64,000 nucleotides of DNA, from positions 62,001 through 126,000 of the forward strand of contig CAWJSC010000001.1 in the NCBI GenBank assembly GCA_963845425.1, written 5' to 3'. Position numbers and translations under genes: made by a program. This DNA is from DATDAH01 sp963845425. Its GTDB lineage: Bacteria > Actinomycetota > Acidimicrobiia > Acidimicrobiales > DATDAH01. The first letter of the stretch is position 1. Each line of letters opens with the position of its first letter. The notes under the pieces were generated by a model. The model made no database searches, was not told the origin of the DNA, and saw only the letters and a program-made list of their open reading frames with translations. Below are positions 57,104 to 64,000 of this stretch, piece by piece.

Positions 57104-57439
57104 ATGAGCACCACTCCCGCCCTTCCGGCCGCCTTCGCCGACCTCGAGCCGTTCGCCGACTGGGCCCTGCCCAGCGAGGCCGACCGCTACGCCAAGCGCG
57201 TCGCCAGCACCATGGACGAGCTCCAGGCCTTCTACGACGCAGCGTTCCCCCGGCTCGAGAACAGCACCGACTACCTCAAGGGGGTCGCCCTCGAGGGAAT
57301 CTCCGACGAGGACCGCCACCTGCTGTGGCTGTTCGAGTCGCTGGTCACCGTGTCCTTCCCGGTCGAGGTCTGGCGCCAGCCCCGGGTGCCCGACAGCGGC
57401 GCCTCCTCCATCGACGTGACCGTGGAGCCCGGCCCCTGA
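57104..57439 (+). CDS. Small conserved partner of the Rieske oxygenase (unknown)
   Basis: 111 aa, no recognised domain. Acidic N-terminus (FADLEPFADWALPSEADRYA), a helical middle (LQAFYDAAFPRLEN, HLLWLFESLVTVSFPVE) and a short tail VWRQPRVPDSGASSI. Starts 14 bp after the Rieske gene with GAGGAGA upstream. Location and size suggest an accessory or small structural subunit of the oxygenase, but this is inference. Confidence 0.65.
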   Translation: MSTTPALPAAFADLEPFADWALPSEADRYAKRVASTMDELQAFYDAAFPRLENSTDYLKGVALEGISDEDRHLLWLFESLVTVSFPVEVWRQPRVPDSGASSIDVTVEPGP

Positions 57440-57453
57440 GGGATGATCTCCCG

Positions 57454-58173
57454 ATGGCCACGTATGTCCTGGTCCACGGTGGCGGTCACGGGGGCTGGTG
57501 CTACCAGCGCGTCGCCCGACGGCTGCGGGCCGAGGGCCACGAGGTCCACGCCCCGAGCCTGACCGGGCTGGGCGACCGGGCCCACCTGCTCGGACCCCAC
57601 GTCGACCTCCACCTCCACGCCCAGGACATCGCCGCCCTCATCGTGTCCGAGGACCTGCGGGACGTGATCCTGGTCGGCCACAGCTACGGCGGCATGGTGA
57701 TCACCGGAGCGGCCGACCTGGTGACGGACCGGGTGGGACGTCTGGTGTTCCTCGACGCCGCCAACCCGGTGAACGGCCAGTCCCTCCGCGACGTCGCCGG
57801 CCCGATCATCGAAGCCGTCCGCCCCTTCGGCGAGACCGTCGATGGCCTGGAGCTGGTCCTGCTGCCCGCCCCCGACGCCGGCCTGCTCTACGGCGTGGAG
57901 GATCCCGACGACCTGGCCTGGATGGCCGAGCGGCTCACGCCCCACCCCTGGCAGTGCTTCGAGCAACCGCTGGACCTGCAGCACGAGGAGGCCCTCTGGG
58001 CCATCCCGCAGTACCACATCGTCTGCACGTCGACGCTGGCCACCCGGGACCCCGAGCTGATGGCCACGGCGGAGGCCGAGGGGCGGCTGTGGGCCATCGA
58101 CACCGGCCACGACCTGATGATCACCGAACCCGAAGCCACGACCCAGGCCCTCCTCGAAGTGGCGGCCGCCTGA
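57454..58173 (+). CDS. Alpha/beta hydrolase (methylesterase/hydroxynitrile-lyase-like)
   Basis: 239 aa. LVHGGGHGGWCYQRVARRL (oxyanion HGGG) and the nucleophile elbow GHSYGG with Ser77, DLRDVILVGHSYGGMV and late His in DTGHDLMITEPE. This order matches the plant-esterase-like MES/HNL group. Overlaps the next start (TGATG). Probably an esterase acting in the same pathway as the Rieske enzyme. Confidence 0.88.
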   Translation: MATYVLVHGGGHGGWCYQRVARRLRAEGHEVHAPSLTGLGDRAHLLGPHVDLHLHAQDIAALIVSEDLRDVILVGHSYGGMVITGAADLVTDRVGRLVFLDAANPVNGQSLRDVAGPIIEAVRPFGETVDGLELVLLPAPDAGLLYGVEDPDDLAWMAERLTPHPWQCFEQPLDLQHEEALWAIPQYHIVCTSTLATRDPELMATAEAEGRLWAIDTGHDLMITEPEATTQALLEVAAA

Positions 58174-58949
58174 TGCCGTTCACACTGGACCTGACCGGTC
58201 GCCGGGCGCTCATCACCGGCGCGGGCCAAGGCGTGGGCCGGGGCATCGCCCTCGGGTTCGCCGAGGCCGGGGCGGAGGTGGCGGTGAACGACCTCGCCGC
58301 CGAGCGGGCCGAGACCGTCGTGACCGAGATCGAGGCCGCGGGCGGCCATGCCGTCAGCGCCGTCTTCGACGTCACCGACCACGCCGCGGTGACGGCGGCC
58401 GTCGAGGCCCTCGGCGGCGTCGACGTGCTGGTGAACAACGCCGGCAACGCCGGGGCGGACGGTTGGCCGGCGATGACGCCGTTCGCCGAGACGGTGCCCG
58501 CCGACTGGGAGGCGTACCTCCAGGTCAACCTCTACGGCGTCCTCCACTGCTGTCACGCCGTGCTGCCCGGGATGATCGACCGGGCCGGGGGACGGATCAT
58601 CACGATCGTCTCCGACGCGGCTCGCTCCGGCGAGGCCCAGATGGCGGTGTACGCCGCGGCCAAGGCCGGGGCCGCCGGGCTGATGCGCTCCCTCGCGGTG
58701 GAGGGCGGGCGCCACGGCGTGACGGTGAACTCGATCGCCCTGGGGACCATGCGGACCCCGATCAGCGAGGCCTTCTGGGCCGAAGAGGACAACCCCCGGG
58801 CCAAGGCCCTCCTCCAGAAGTACGCGGTCCGCCGTCCCGGCCTGCCCGAGGACGTCGCCGCCCTCGCGGTGTTCCTGGCCAGCGACCAGGCGTCCTGGAT
58901 CACCGGCCAGACCTACCCGCTCAACGGCGGGGCCTCGTTCGCCCTGTGA
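58173..58949 (+). CDS. SDR-family oxidoreductase
   Basis: 258 aa. TGAGQGVGRGI, VLVNNAGN, IITIVSDAARSG with Ser and YAAAK. Coupled to the hydrolase by a TGATG overlap. A dihydrodiol-dehydrogenase-like role after the Rieske oxygenase is plausible from position only. Confidence 0.9.
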   Translation: MPFTLDLTGRRALITGAGQGVGRGIALGFAEAGAEVAVNDLAAERAETVVTEIEAAGGHAVSAVFDVTDHAAVTAAVEALGGVDVLVNNAGNAGADGWPAMTPFAETVPADWEAYLQVNLYGVLHCCHAVLPGMIDRAGGRIITIVSDAARSGEAQMAVYAAAKAGAAGLMRSLAVEGGRHGVTVNSIALGTMRTPISEAFWAEEDNPRAKALLQKYAVRRPGLPEDVAALAVFLASDQASWITGQTYPLNGGASFAL

Positions 58950-58991
58950 CCACCGGATCACCGGCCGGCTGAGGCCTGCAAGGATCGTCTG

Positions 58992-59960
58992 ATGTTCCTG
59001 CTGCGCTTCGACATGCGGGCCCCCGGGCCCACGCCGATGGCGGACCTCTACGACACCGCCCTGGACATGGTCGAGTGGGCCGAGGACAAGGGCTGCCTCG
59101 CCGTGGCCATCTCCGAGCACCACGCCTCCGACGACGGCTACCTCCCCTCGCCGCTGCTCATGGCCTCGGCCATGGCCGCCCGGACGACGACCACCTCGTT
59201 CACCATCGCCGCCCTGCTGCTACTGATGTACGACCCCATCAAGCTGGCCGAGGACCTCAATGTCCTGGACAACCTGAGCCGGGGCCGGGTCACCCCGATC
59301 ATCGGCCTCGGCTACCGCCCCGAGGAGTTCGCCATGTTCGGCATCGACCCGGCCCAGCGGGGCGCCGAGATGGAGGAGCGCCTGACGGTCCTCCAAGCGC
59401 TCCTGGCCGGCGAGACCGTCACCTGGCGGGGGCGCACGGCGACGATCCGTCCCGGCCCCTACACCGAAGGTGGCGTGAAGCTGGCCTACGGCGGCGGCTC
59501 CCCGGCCGCGGCCAAGCGGGCGGCCCGCTTCGGCCTCGACTTCGTCGGCGAAGCCGACAAGCCCGAGCTGGTCGACATCTACAACGCCGAGGCCGAACGC
59601 GTCGGCCGGGCCCCCGGCGCCTGCCTCGTGCCCTCCGCCGCGTCCCCCAGCTCGGTCTTCGTGGCCGAGGACGTCGACGAGGCGTGGACCACCATCGGCC
59701 CCCACCTCCTGCACGACGCCCGCGAGTACGGGGCCTGGCTGGGGGAGGGCCACGACGCGGTGACCCGCTCGGGGGCGACCACGGTCGACGAACTGCGGGC
59801 CGAGCAGGGCAACTACCGGATCCTCACGCCGGACGAGGCCGTCGAGATGGTCCGGACCCACGGCTACCTCGGCCTCCAGCCGCTGTGTGGCGGCGTGGCC
59901 CCCGACCTGGCCTGGGCCTCCCTGAAGCTCATCGTCGACGACGTCCTCCCCCGTGTCTGA
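58992..59960 (+). CDS. LLM-class flavin/F420-dependent oxidoreductase
   Basis: 322 aa. MFLLRFDMRAPGPTPMADLYDTALDM, EHHASDDGYLPSP, DPIKLAEDLNVLDNLSRGRV and GLGYRPEEFAMFG agree with the first LLM gene (182-1165) over most of the length, marking a paralogous pair. Its stop overlaps the next gene start by 8 nt. Possible -10 AAGGAT 6 nt upstream. Confidence 0.88.
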   Translation: MFLLRFDMRAPGPTPMADLYDTALDMVEWAEDKGCLAVAISEHHASDDGYLPSPLLMASAMAARTTTTSFTIAALLLLMYDPIKLAEDLNVLDNLSRGRVTPIIGLGYRPEEFAMFGIDPAQRGAEMEERLTVLQALLAGETVTWRGRTATIRPGPYTEGGVKLAYGGGSPAAAKRAARFGLDFVGEADKPELVDIYNAEAERVGRAPGACLVPSAASPSSVFVAEDVDEAWTTIGPHLLHDAREYGAWLGEGHDAVTRSGATTVDELRAEQGNYRILTPDEAVEMVRTHGYLGLQPLCGGVAPDLAWASLKLIVDDVLPRV

Positions 59961-60801
59961 CCGGAGCGAGTCCTTCGCCGAGCAGTACGGGCCGTGGGCC
60001 CTCGTGCTCGGCGCGTCCGACGGCATCGGGGCGGCGTACGCCCGGGCCATGGCCGAGCGGGGCCTGAACGTGGTGCTCCTGGCCCGCCGCCAAGCCGTTT
60101 CGGACGAGGTGGCCGCTGCCATCGCGGCCGACACCGGCGTCGAGACCCGGGCCCTGGCGGTCGACCTGGCCCGGCCCGACGCCATGGCGGCGATCGCCGA
60201 GGGGACCATAGGCCTCGAGGTCGGGATGGTCATGTACTGCGCCGGGGCCGATCCCGACTACCAGCCCTTCCTGGCCAACTCGGTGGACGCGGCGCTGGCG
60301 ATGGTCCAGCGCAACTGCACCGTCCCGCTGCAGGTCTGCCACCACGTCGCCGGACCGATGGTCGAGCGGGGCCGGGGCGGGATCGTGCTGCTGTCCTCCG
60401 GGGCCGGCATGGTCGGAGGTCCCAACATGGTCGCCTACGCCGCCTCGAAGGCCTTCGACACGGTCATGGCCGAAGCCCTCTGGGCCGAGCTCCGCGACGA
60501 GGGCGTCGACGTCCTGGGCCTGGTCCTCGGCGCCACCGACACCCCGTCTTTGCGCACCCTGCTGGCCGAGCGCGGCGTCCTGTCCTCCCCGGAGAGCACG
60601 ACGCCGATCCCCGGCGCCTCCACCGTCGATGAGGTCGTGGCCGAGGCCATCGCCCACCTGGCCGACGGCCCTACCTGGTACGTCGGCGACATGCTCCGCG
60701 ACGGCGCCCAAGCCCTGGGCGCCATGCCGAGGAACGACGCCGTCCGCCTCATGGCCGAACACGGCGGCGCGCTGATGAGCACACCCCTGGACGAGGACTG
60801 A
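59953..60801 (+). CDS. SDR-family oxidoreductase (atypical branch)
   Basis: 282 aa. LGASDGIGAAYARAMA, MYCAGADPD in place of NNAG, LLSSGAGMVG with the Ser and YAASK with Tyr-Lys. GTG start overlaps the LLM stop. The long C-terminal tail (VDEVVAEAIAHLADG) replaces the usual VDGG. Part of the Rieske operon. Confidence 0.87.
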   Translation: MSDRSESFAEQYGPWALVLGASDGIGAAYARAMAERGLNVVLLARRQAVSDEVAAAIAADTGVETRALAVDLARPDAMAAIAEGTIGLEVGMVMYCAGADPDYQPFLANSVDAALAMVQRNCTVPLQVCHHVAGPMVERGRGGIVLLSSGAGMVGGPNMVAYAASKAFDTVMAEALWAELRDEGVDVLGLVLGATDTPSLRTLLAERGVLSSPESTTPIPGASTVDEVVAEAIAHLADGPTWYVGDMLRDGAQALGAMPRNDAVRLMAEHGGALMSTPLDED

Positions 60802-61229
60802 TGGCGACCGAGAGCGTGACCCGGGAAGTGCACCAGGACGTGGCCGATGTACTCGTGCGCTACGCCACGGGCATCGACCGACGGGACTGGGCCCTGTTCC
60901 GGACTTGCTTCACCGAGGACTGCGAGGCCGACTACGGCGAGATCGGGGTCTGGCACGGGGTGGACGAGATCACCGACTGGATGACCGTGGTCCACGACGC
61001 CTGCGGCCACACGCTGCATCGGATCACGAACGTCGCCGTGTCACCCGGTGCCGGCGACGGCGTCACGGCCCGCAGCTACGTCGAGGCGCTGGTGCTCGGC
61101 CCGGACAACGGCGCGGGTGTCCGGGCGACCGGCTTCTACGACGATGAGCTGGTCGACACCCCCGACGGCTGGCGCATCGCGCGCCGCACCTTCATCCTCG
61201 TCCGCCAGGAGTCCGTCGCCGGCCACTGA
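60801..61229 (+). CDS. NTF2/SnoaL-like small protein
   Basis: 142 aa. DVLVRYATGIDRRDWALFRTCFTEDCEADYGEIGVWHG and the terminal beta-strands WRIARRTFILVRQES follow the SnoaL-like (nuclear transport factor 2-like) fold. Such proteins are isomerases, dehydratases or small oxygenase subunits. TGATG overlap with the SDR. Last gene of the operon, ended by a perfect 12-bp stem hairpin. Confidence 0.83.
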   Translation: MATESVTREVHQDVADVLVRYATGIDRRDWALFRTCFTEDCEADYGEIGVWHGVDEITDWMTVVHDACGHTLHRITNVAVSPGAGDGVTARSYVEALVLGPDNGAGVRATGFYDDELVDTPDGWRIARRTFILVRQESVAGH

Positions 61230-61251
61230 CCGGCCGTACCCGGTCAGTGGC
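61222..61251. terminator. Perfect 12-bp hairpin ending the Rieske operon
   Basis: GCCACTGACCGG (61222-61233) and CCGGTCAGTGGC (61240-61251) pair perfectly around a 6-nt loop CCGTAC. The first arm overlaps the stop codon of the NTF2-like gene. No T-run. Probably also ends the convergent RHH transcript. Confidence 0.7.
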
Positions 61252-61284
61252 ACTTCAGGCCGCAGGTCATGGCGGGTGAGCCGA

Positions 61285-61545
61285 TCAGGGATCACCCGAG
61301 GTCATGGCCGCGGGGTCCGTCCAGTCCGCGAGGAGATCGCCGACGGCGGGCACGGCCATGGGCGGCGCCGCGAGGATCGCATCAGCCTCGGCGCGCTTGG
61401 ACCGGGGATCGTGGGGTACGGCGAGGTCGATGGCCTCGCGAACGATCGTCGAGACCGGCGTTCCGCGCGGGGACGCCGCTCGCTGCAGGCGGGCCCGCTG
61501 CTCGAGAGTGATGCGCACGTGCAGGCGGAGGGACAATGTGCTCAT
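61285..61545 (-). CDS. Ribbon-helix-helix (CopG-like) DNA-binding protein
   Basis: 86 aa. An N-terminal beta strand (LSLRLHVRIT) followed by helix-turn-helix LEQRARLQRAASPRGTPVSTIVREAI is the RHH fold typical of antitoxins and plasmid regulators. The C-terminal half is acidic and unstructured. No toxin gene is adjacent; the neighbour upstream is the frameshifted DUF222 gene (18-bp gap). Likely a small transcription regulator or orphan antitoxin. Confidence 0.72.
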   Translation of the reverse strand: MSTLSLRLHVRITLEQRARLQRAASPRGTPVSTIVREAIDLAVPHDPRSKRAEADAILAAPPMAVPAVGDLLADWTDPAAMTSGDP

Positions 61546-61563
61546 GCGTTGTCCCTCACGGGT

Positions 61564-62837
61564 TCAGCAGAGGTCGGGGGGTCTTGCTCGGCGGGCGCCG
61601 GTGTCCACCTTGGTCGATCGGGGTGGGTCGTGTTTGTGGCGGGTCTTCCAGCGGTTGTGGAAGCCGCAGAGGCATTGGCCGTTGCGGCAGTCGGTGGGGC
61701 CGCCGTCACTGTGTTCTTCGATGTGGTCGGCTTGGAGGAACCGTCCCGTGCGGTCACAGCCCCAGGGGTGGGCGCAGCGCCGGTACTTGGCCCGCAGTGC
61801 CCCGTATTGGGGCGGGGCGTAGCCGCGGCGGGCTTTGCCGTAGTTGATGATCTCGTCGTCGGGGCCGTAGACGATGCGCCGGAAGTTGGCGATCGAGGCG
61901 AGGTAGAGGGCGGCGATGGGGGAGATGACGGTGCCGTCGTCGAGCTCGCAGAACCCGTCGGGGTCTCCGACGCTTCGGGGTCGCCGAGGTCGCGGGCGAC
62001 GCCGGCTTCGTATTGGTCCTGGGTCATGTGGATCACGACTTCGACCGCGGCGGCCACGGCGCCGCCGGCGAGGGTCTTGGAGCGCTGCGCCATGACGCGG
62101 AGGGCGTCGGCGGAGCGTTGGGCGGGGGTGCGGGTGATCTGGGCGAGCTCGAGGGGGTCGGGGTCCCGGCCCAACACCTCGCGGGCGATGGCCAGGTCGG
62201 CCTGGTATTCGATGCCGACGAGGCGGTCGTGTTCGGCGGCGAAGATGGCGTAGGTGATGGGGTCCAGGAAGCCCTGGAGGTGGCCGAAGCCGTCGATGGT
62301 GGTGGCCTTGGTGAAGGTTCGGCCCTCGACCTGTTCTCTGAACCGGTCATCGGCATCGGTCGGCGACAGGTCATCGGCGAAGCGTTGGGCGGCTCGGGCG
62401 ACGTCTTCGAACCGGGCGACCGTCGCGTAGTCCACCAGCAGCGGAAACGCTTCGGTCCAGGCCTCGGCGTGGCGTTCGCGGTGCAGGTCGGCGAACAGGT
62501 CGAGGTGGTCCAGGCTGATCCGCCCGTCGGCCATCGCGGCTTCCAGGATCGGCTGGTGATCGAGGAACCGGGCCAGGCGGGCGATCCGCAGGGCCTGGCG
62601 CTTCTTGAGGCGGCAGGTGTGCTGGAGCCAGGCGGCCACATTCACGTGGCCGTCGACCCGGTGCTCACCCCGGGCCGAGAACGACCGCACCGCCATCAAC
62701 AGCGCGGCATCTTCCCGGTTGCGGGACCGAGACATGGCCTCGATGGCCTCACCCACGACCACGGCGGGCTCGTTGCCCCAGGCGACTTTGGCGACCATGG
62801 CGCTGGCCTGTTCGAGATCGTCGACTTCAGCGGGCAC
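61564..62837 (-). pseudogene. DUF222-HNH endonuclease gene, frameshifted (13E12-repeat-like)
   Basis: From GTG 62837 (SD GGAGGG) one frame encodes a DUF222 domain (VAAWLQHTCRLKKRQALRIAR, LDHLDLFADLHRERH, TPAQRSADALRVMAQRS) down to about GDPEAS. From about 61985 the HNH part continues in the -1 frame: DGTVISPIAALYLASIANFR, RRCAHPWGCDRTGRFLQADH, GFHNRWKTRHKHDP, stop at 61564. Removing 17 nt restores one open frame of 418 codons. The DUF222 frame otherwise runs into a Ser/Pro/Thr-rich nonsense tail. The family is abundant and often mobile-element-like in actinobacteria. Confidence 0.75.
61952..61985 (-). repeat. 17-bp imperfect tandem duplication at the frameshift
   Basis: On the minus strand GGCGACCCCGAAGCGTC (61985-61969) is followed directly by GGAGACCCCGACGGGTT (61968-61952), matching at 12 of 17 positions. 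Each encodes G-D-P-(E/D). A 17-nt duplication shifts the frame by 2 and explains the break. Confidence 0.5.
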
Positions 62838-63024
62838 GGTCCCTCCCTTCACAGGCAGGACTCGTCGGGTTCTCCGGTAGCCGTCCCTCGGTCCCTAGGA
62901 GCAGGACCCCAGTCGACTACGAACTGGTGTACGAAACTCTACTGTGTTCTCCATGCAGAGGCAACCGCTCCGACGGATTTCTCGGGGTCAACCGGGCCGG
63001 ATCGCGAGGGCCGGTGGCAACGGG

Positions 63025-63960
63025 TCAGTCGACCTCGACCACGACCTTGATCGATCCCGACGAGCGGTCGGCCGCGACGCGGAAGGCCTCGGCGGCGTCC
63101 TCCAGTGGGAAGCGGTGGGTGATGAGGGCCTCGGCCAGTTCGGGGCGGGCGGCGAGCATGTCGGCGGCCTGGGCCATGTCGCGGCCGCCGTCGTGGCGGC
63201 AGTAGCCCATGGAGGTGATGAGGGTCGCCTCCTTGTTCAGCATGGGGAGGAAGGGCACCTCGACCGGGGCGTAGTGCACGCCGAGGACCGAGATGGTCCC
63301 GCCGGGGGCGAGCTGTTCGATGCTCTGGTCGACGGCCTCGGCCGAGCCGCCGGCCTCGATGACCAGGTCGTAGAGCCCGTCGGGCTCGGTGGCGCCGAGC
63401 TGCTCGCCGATGGCCCGCTGGTGGGGGTGGCGGGCGGCGAGGGCGACCTCGGGGGCACCCATGGCCTGGGCGGCGGCGACGGCGAGCAGGCCGACCGAGC
63501 CGGCGCCGACCACGAGCACCCGGGTGTCGGGGCCCACGCCGCCGACCCGCACGCCGTGCCAGGACACCGAGGCGGGTTCGACCAGCGCCCCACTGGACAC
63601 GTCCAAGCCGGCGGGGAGGTCGACCAGCCGGGCCGACGGGGCCCGGAACTGCTCGGCCATGCCGCCGTCGGCCATCATGCCGAGGGCCCGCTGGGTGGAC
63701 TGGGGGCAGAGGTTGATCCGGCCGTCGAGGCAGTGCTCGCAGGTGCCGCAGCCGTAGAGGCCCTCGACCGCCACCGCCGTGCCGTCGGCCCGGACCCCGG
63801 CCAGCTCGTGGCCGAGGACGTGCTCGGTGCCGACCCGGAGGTAGAGGAGGTCGGACGAGCAGATGCCGACCGAGCGCATGCTGAGCAGTTCCCCCTCGCC
63901 CGGGGCGTCGTCCACGTCGACGAGGACGGGCGCACCGCCCTGGCCTCGAATCGCCTTCAT
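63025..63960 (-). CDS. Zinc-dependent medium-chain alcohol dehydrogenase
   Basis: A 311-aa MDR alcohol/sorbitol-type dehydrogenase: catalytic zinc ligands Cys34 (GICSSD) and His51-Glu52 (LGHE), four structural-zinc Cys (71, 74, 77, 85 in CGTCEHC and LC), and Rossmann VVGAGSVGLLA. Slightly short at about 311 residues against about 340-350, because strands in the catalytic domain are compact. ATG overlaps the upstream gene stop (ATGA). Oxidises a secondary alcohol; substrate unknown. The preceding 172 bp (62853-63024) on the right of the DUF222 gene carry no feature. Confidence 0.9.
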   Translation of the reverse strand: MKAIRGQGGAPVLVDVDDAPGEGELLSMRSVGICSSDLLYLRVGTEHVLGHELAGVRADGTAVAVEGLYGCGTCEHCLDGRINLCPQSTQRALGMMADGGMAEQFRAPSARLVDLPAGLDVSSGALVEPASVSWHGVRVGGVGPDTRVLVVGAGSVGLLAVAAAQAMGAPEVALAARHPHQRAIGEQLGATEPDGLYDLVIEAGGSAEAVDQSIEQLAPGGTISVLGVHYAPVEVPFLPMLNKEATLITSMGYCRHDGGRDMAQAADMLAARPELAEALITHRFPLEDAAEAFRVAADRSSGSIKVVVEVD

Positions 63961-64000
63961 GCCGAGGTCACCGCGGCGAGGCAGAAGCGGGTCATGCCCT
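63957..64000 (-). CDS. 3' end of a gene running off the right edge (partial)
   Basis: On the minus strand the frame reads MTRFCLAAVTSA then TGA, its stop sharing ATGA with the alcohol dehydrogenase start, which is the usual operon overlap in this window. Nothing can be said about its function. Confidence 0.4.
   Translation of the reverse strand, partial: GMTRFCLAAVTSA

Noticed and set aside
61285..62837. Toxin-antitoxin module (RHH plus HNH gene)
   Set aside because: The HNH gene is a DUF222-type protein, not a known toxin, precedes rather than follows the RHH gene, and is frameshifted.

Overview
The window is GC-rich (about 70%) actinobacterial chromosomal DNA. GC-ending codons, many GTG starts, TANNNT -10 boxes 6-10 nt in front of start codons, and a gene set dominated by short-chain dehydrogenases (SDRs), LLM flavin/F420 oxidoreductases, bacterial P450s, amidohydrolase-2 proteins and CoA-ester enzymes suggest a free-living, metabolically versatile actinomycete. 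Acidimicrobiia is my best guess, but this is inference. I see no rRNA, tRNA, CRISPR array, prophage or transposase. No gene-free stretch exceeds 300 bp, except the decayed gene in front of the thiolase (31782-32140).

Layout. 0-9.9 kb, mostly plus strand: LLM oxidoreductase, SDR, isochorismatase-fold protein, TetR, ABC1/UbiB kinase, SDR, DUF5658 membrane protein, aldehyde dehydrogenase, D-aminoacylase-type amidohydrolase and a small unknown. 9.9-14 kb, minus strand: methyltransferase, orphan FtsX-type permease, P450. 14-28.4 kb: LLM; a tight minus-strand CaiB/AMP-ligase/amidohydrolase operon; SDR; a tandem double-TetR regulator; enoyl-CoA hydratase; second P450; amidohydrolase; SDR; acyl-CoA dehydrogenase; SDR plus TetR. 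This block looks like activation and beta-oxidation of a hydrophobic substrate. 28.4-46.5 kb: membrane phosphotransferase-like protein, secreted hydrolase, gene remnant plus thiolase, two orphan Leu/Ile/Val-type binding lipoproteins, YVTN propeller, hydrolase-PKD protein, GntR/FCD regulator, two amidohydrolases, NTF2-like protein, alpha/beta hydrolase, third P450, TetR. 46.5-61.2 kb: DapB-like dehydrogenase, esterase, molybdenum hydroxylase (L, M and S subunits), broken SDR, third binding protein, CMD-like protein, HIBADH-like dehydrogenase, and a seven-gene Rieske oxygenase operon. 61.2-64 kb: RHH protein, frameshifted DUF222-HNH gene, zinc alcohol dehydrogenase.

Taken together the genes look like a catabolic island for lipophilic compounds (steroid, terpenoid or aromatic). 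Oxygenases and a molybdenum hydroxylase introduce oxygen. SDR, LLM and ALDH enzymes oxidise the products. Hydrolases and CoA enzymes cleave and degrade them. Local TetR/GntR proteins control the blocks, and lipoproteins may capture substrates. No substrate can be named from sequence alone.

The most interesting signal is a palindrome with core CGGTACCG. It occurs at three promoters around the GntR gene (35.7, 38.7 and 43.0 kb) and predicts a regulon that joins a hydrolase-PKD protein, two amidohydrolases, an NTF2-like protein and a binding lipoprotein. Other notable items are the tandem TetR, an isochorismatase-fold protein lacking its cysteine, three orphan binding proteins, a TGCYTAGCAT motif at four promoters, and three broken genes whose lesions can be traced.
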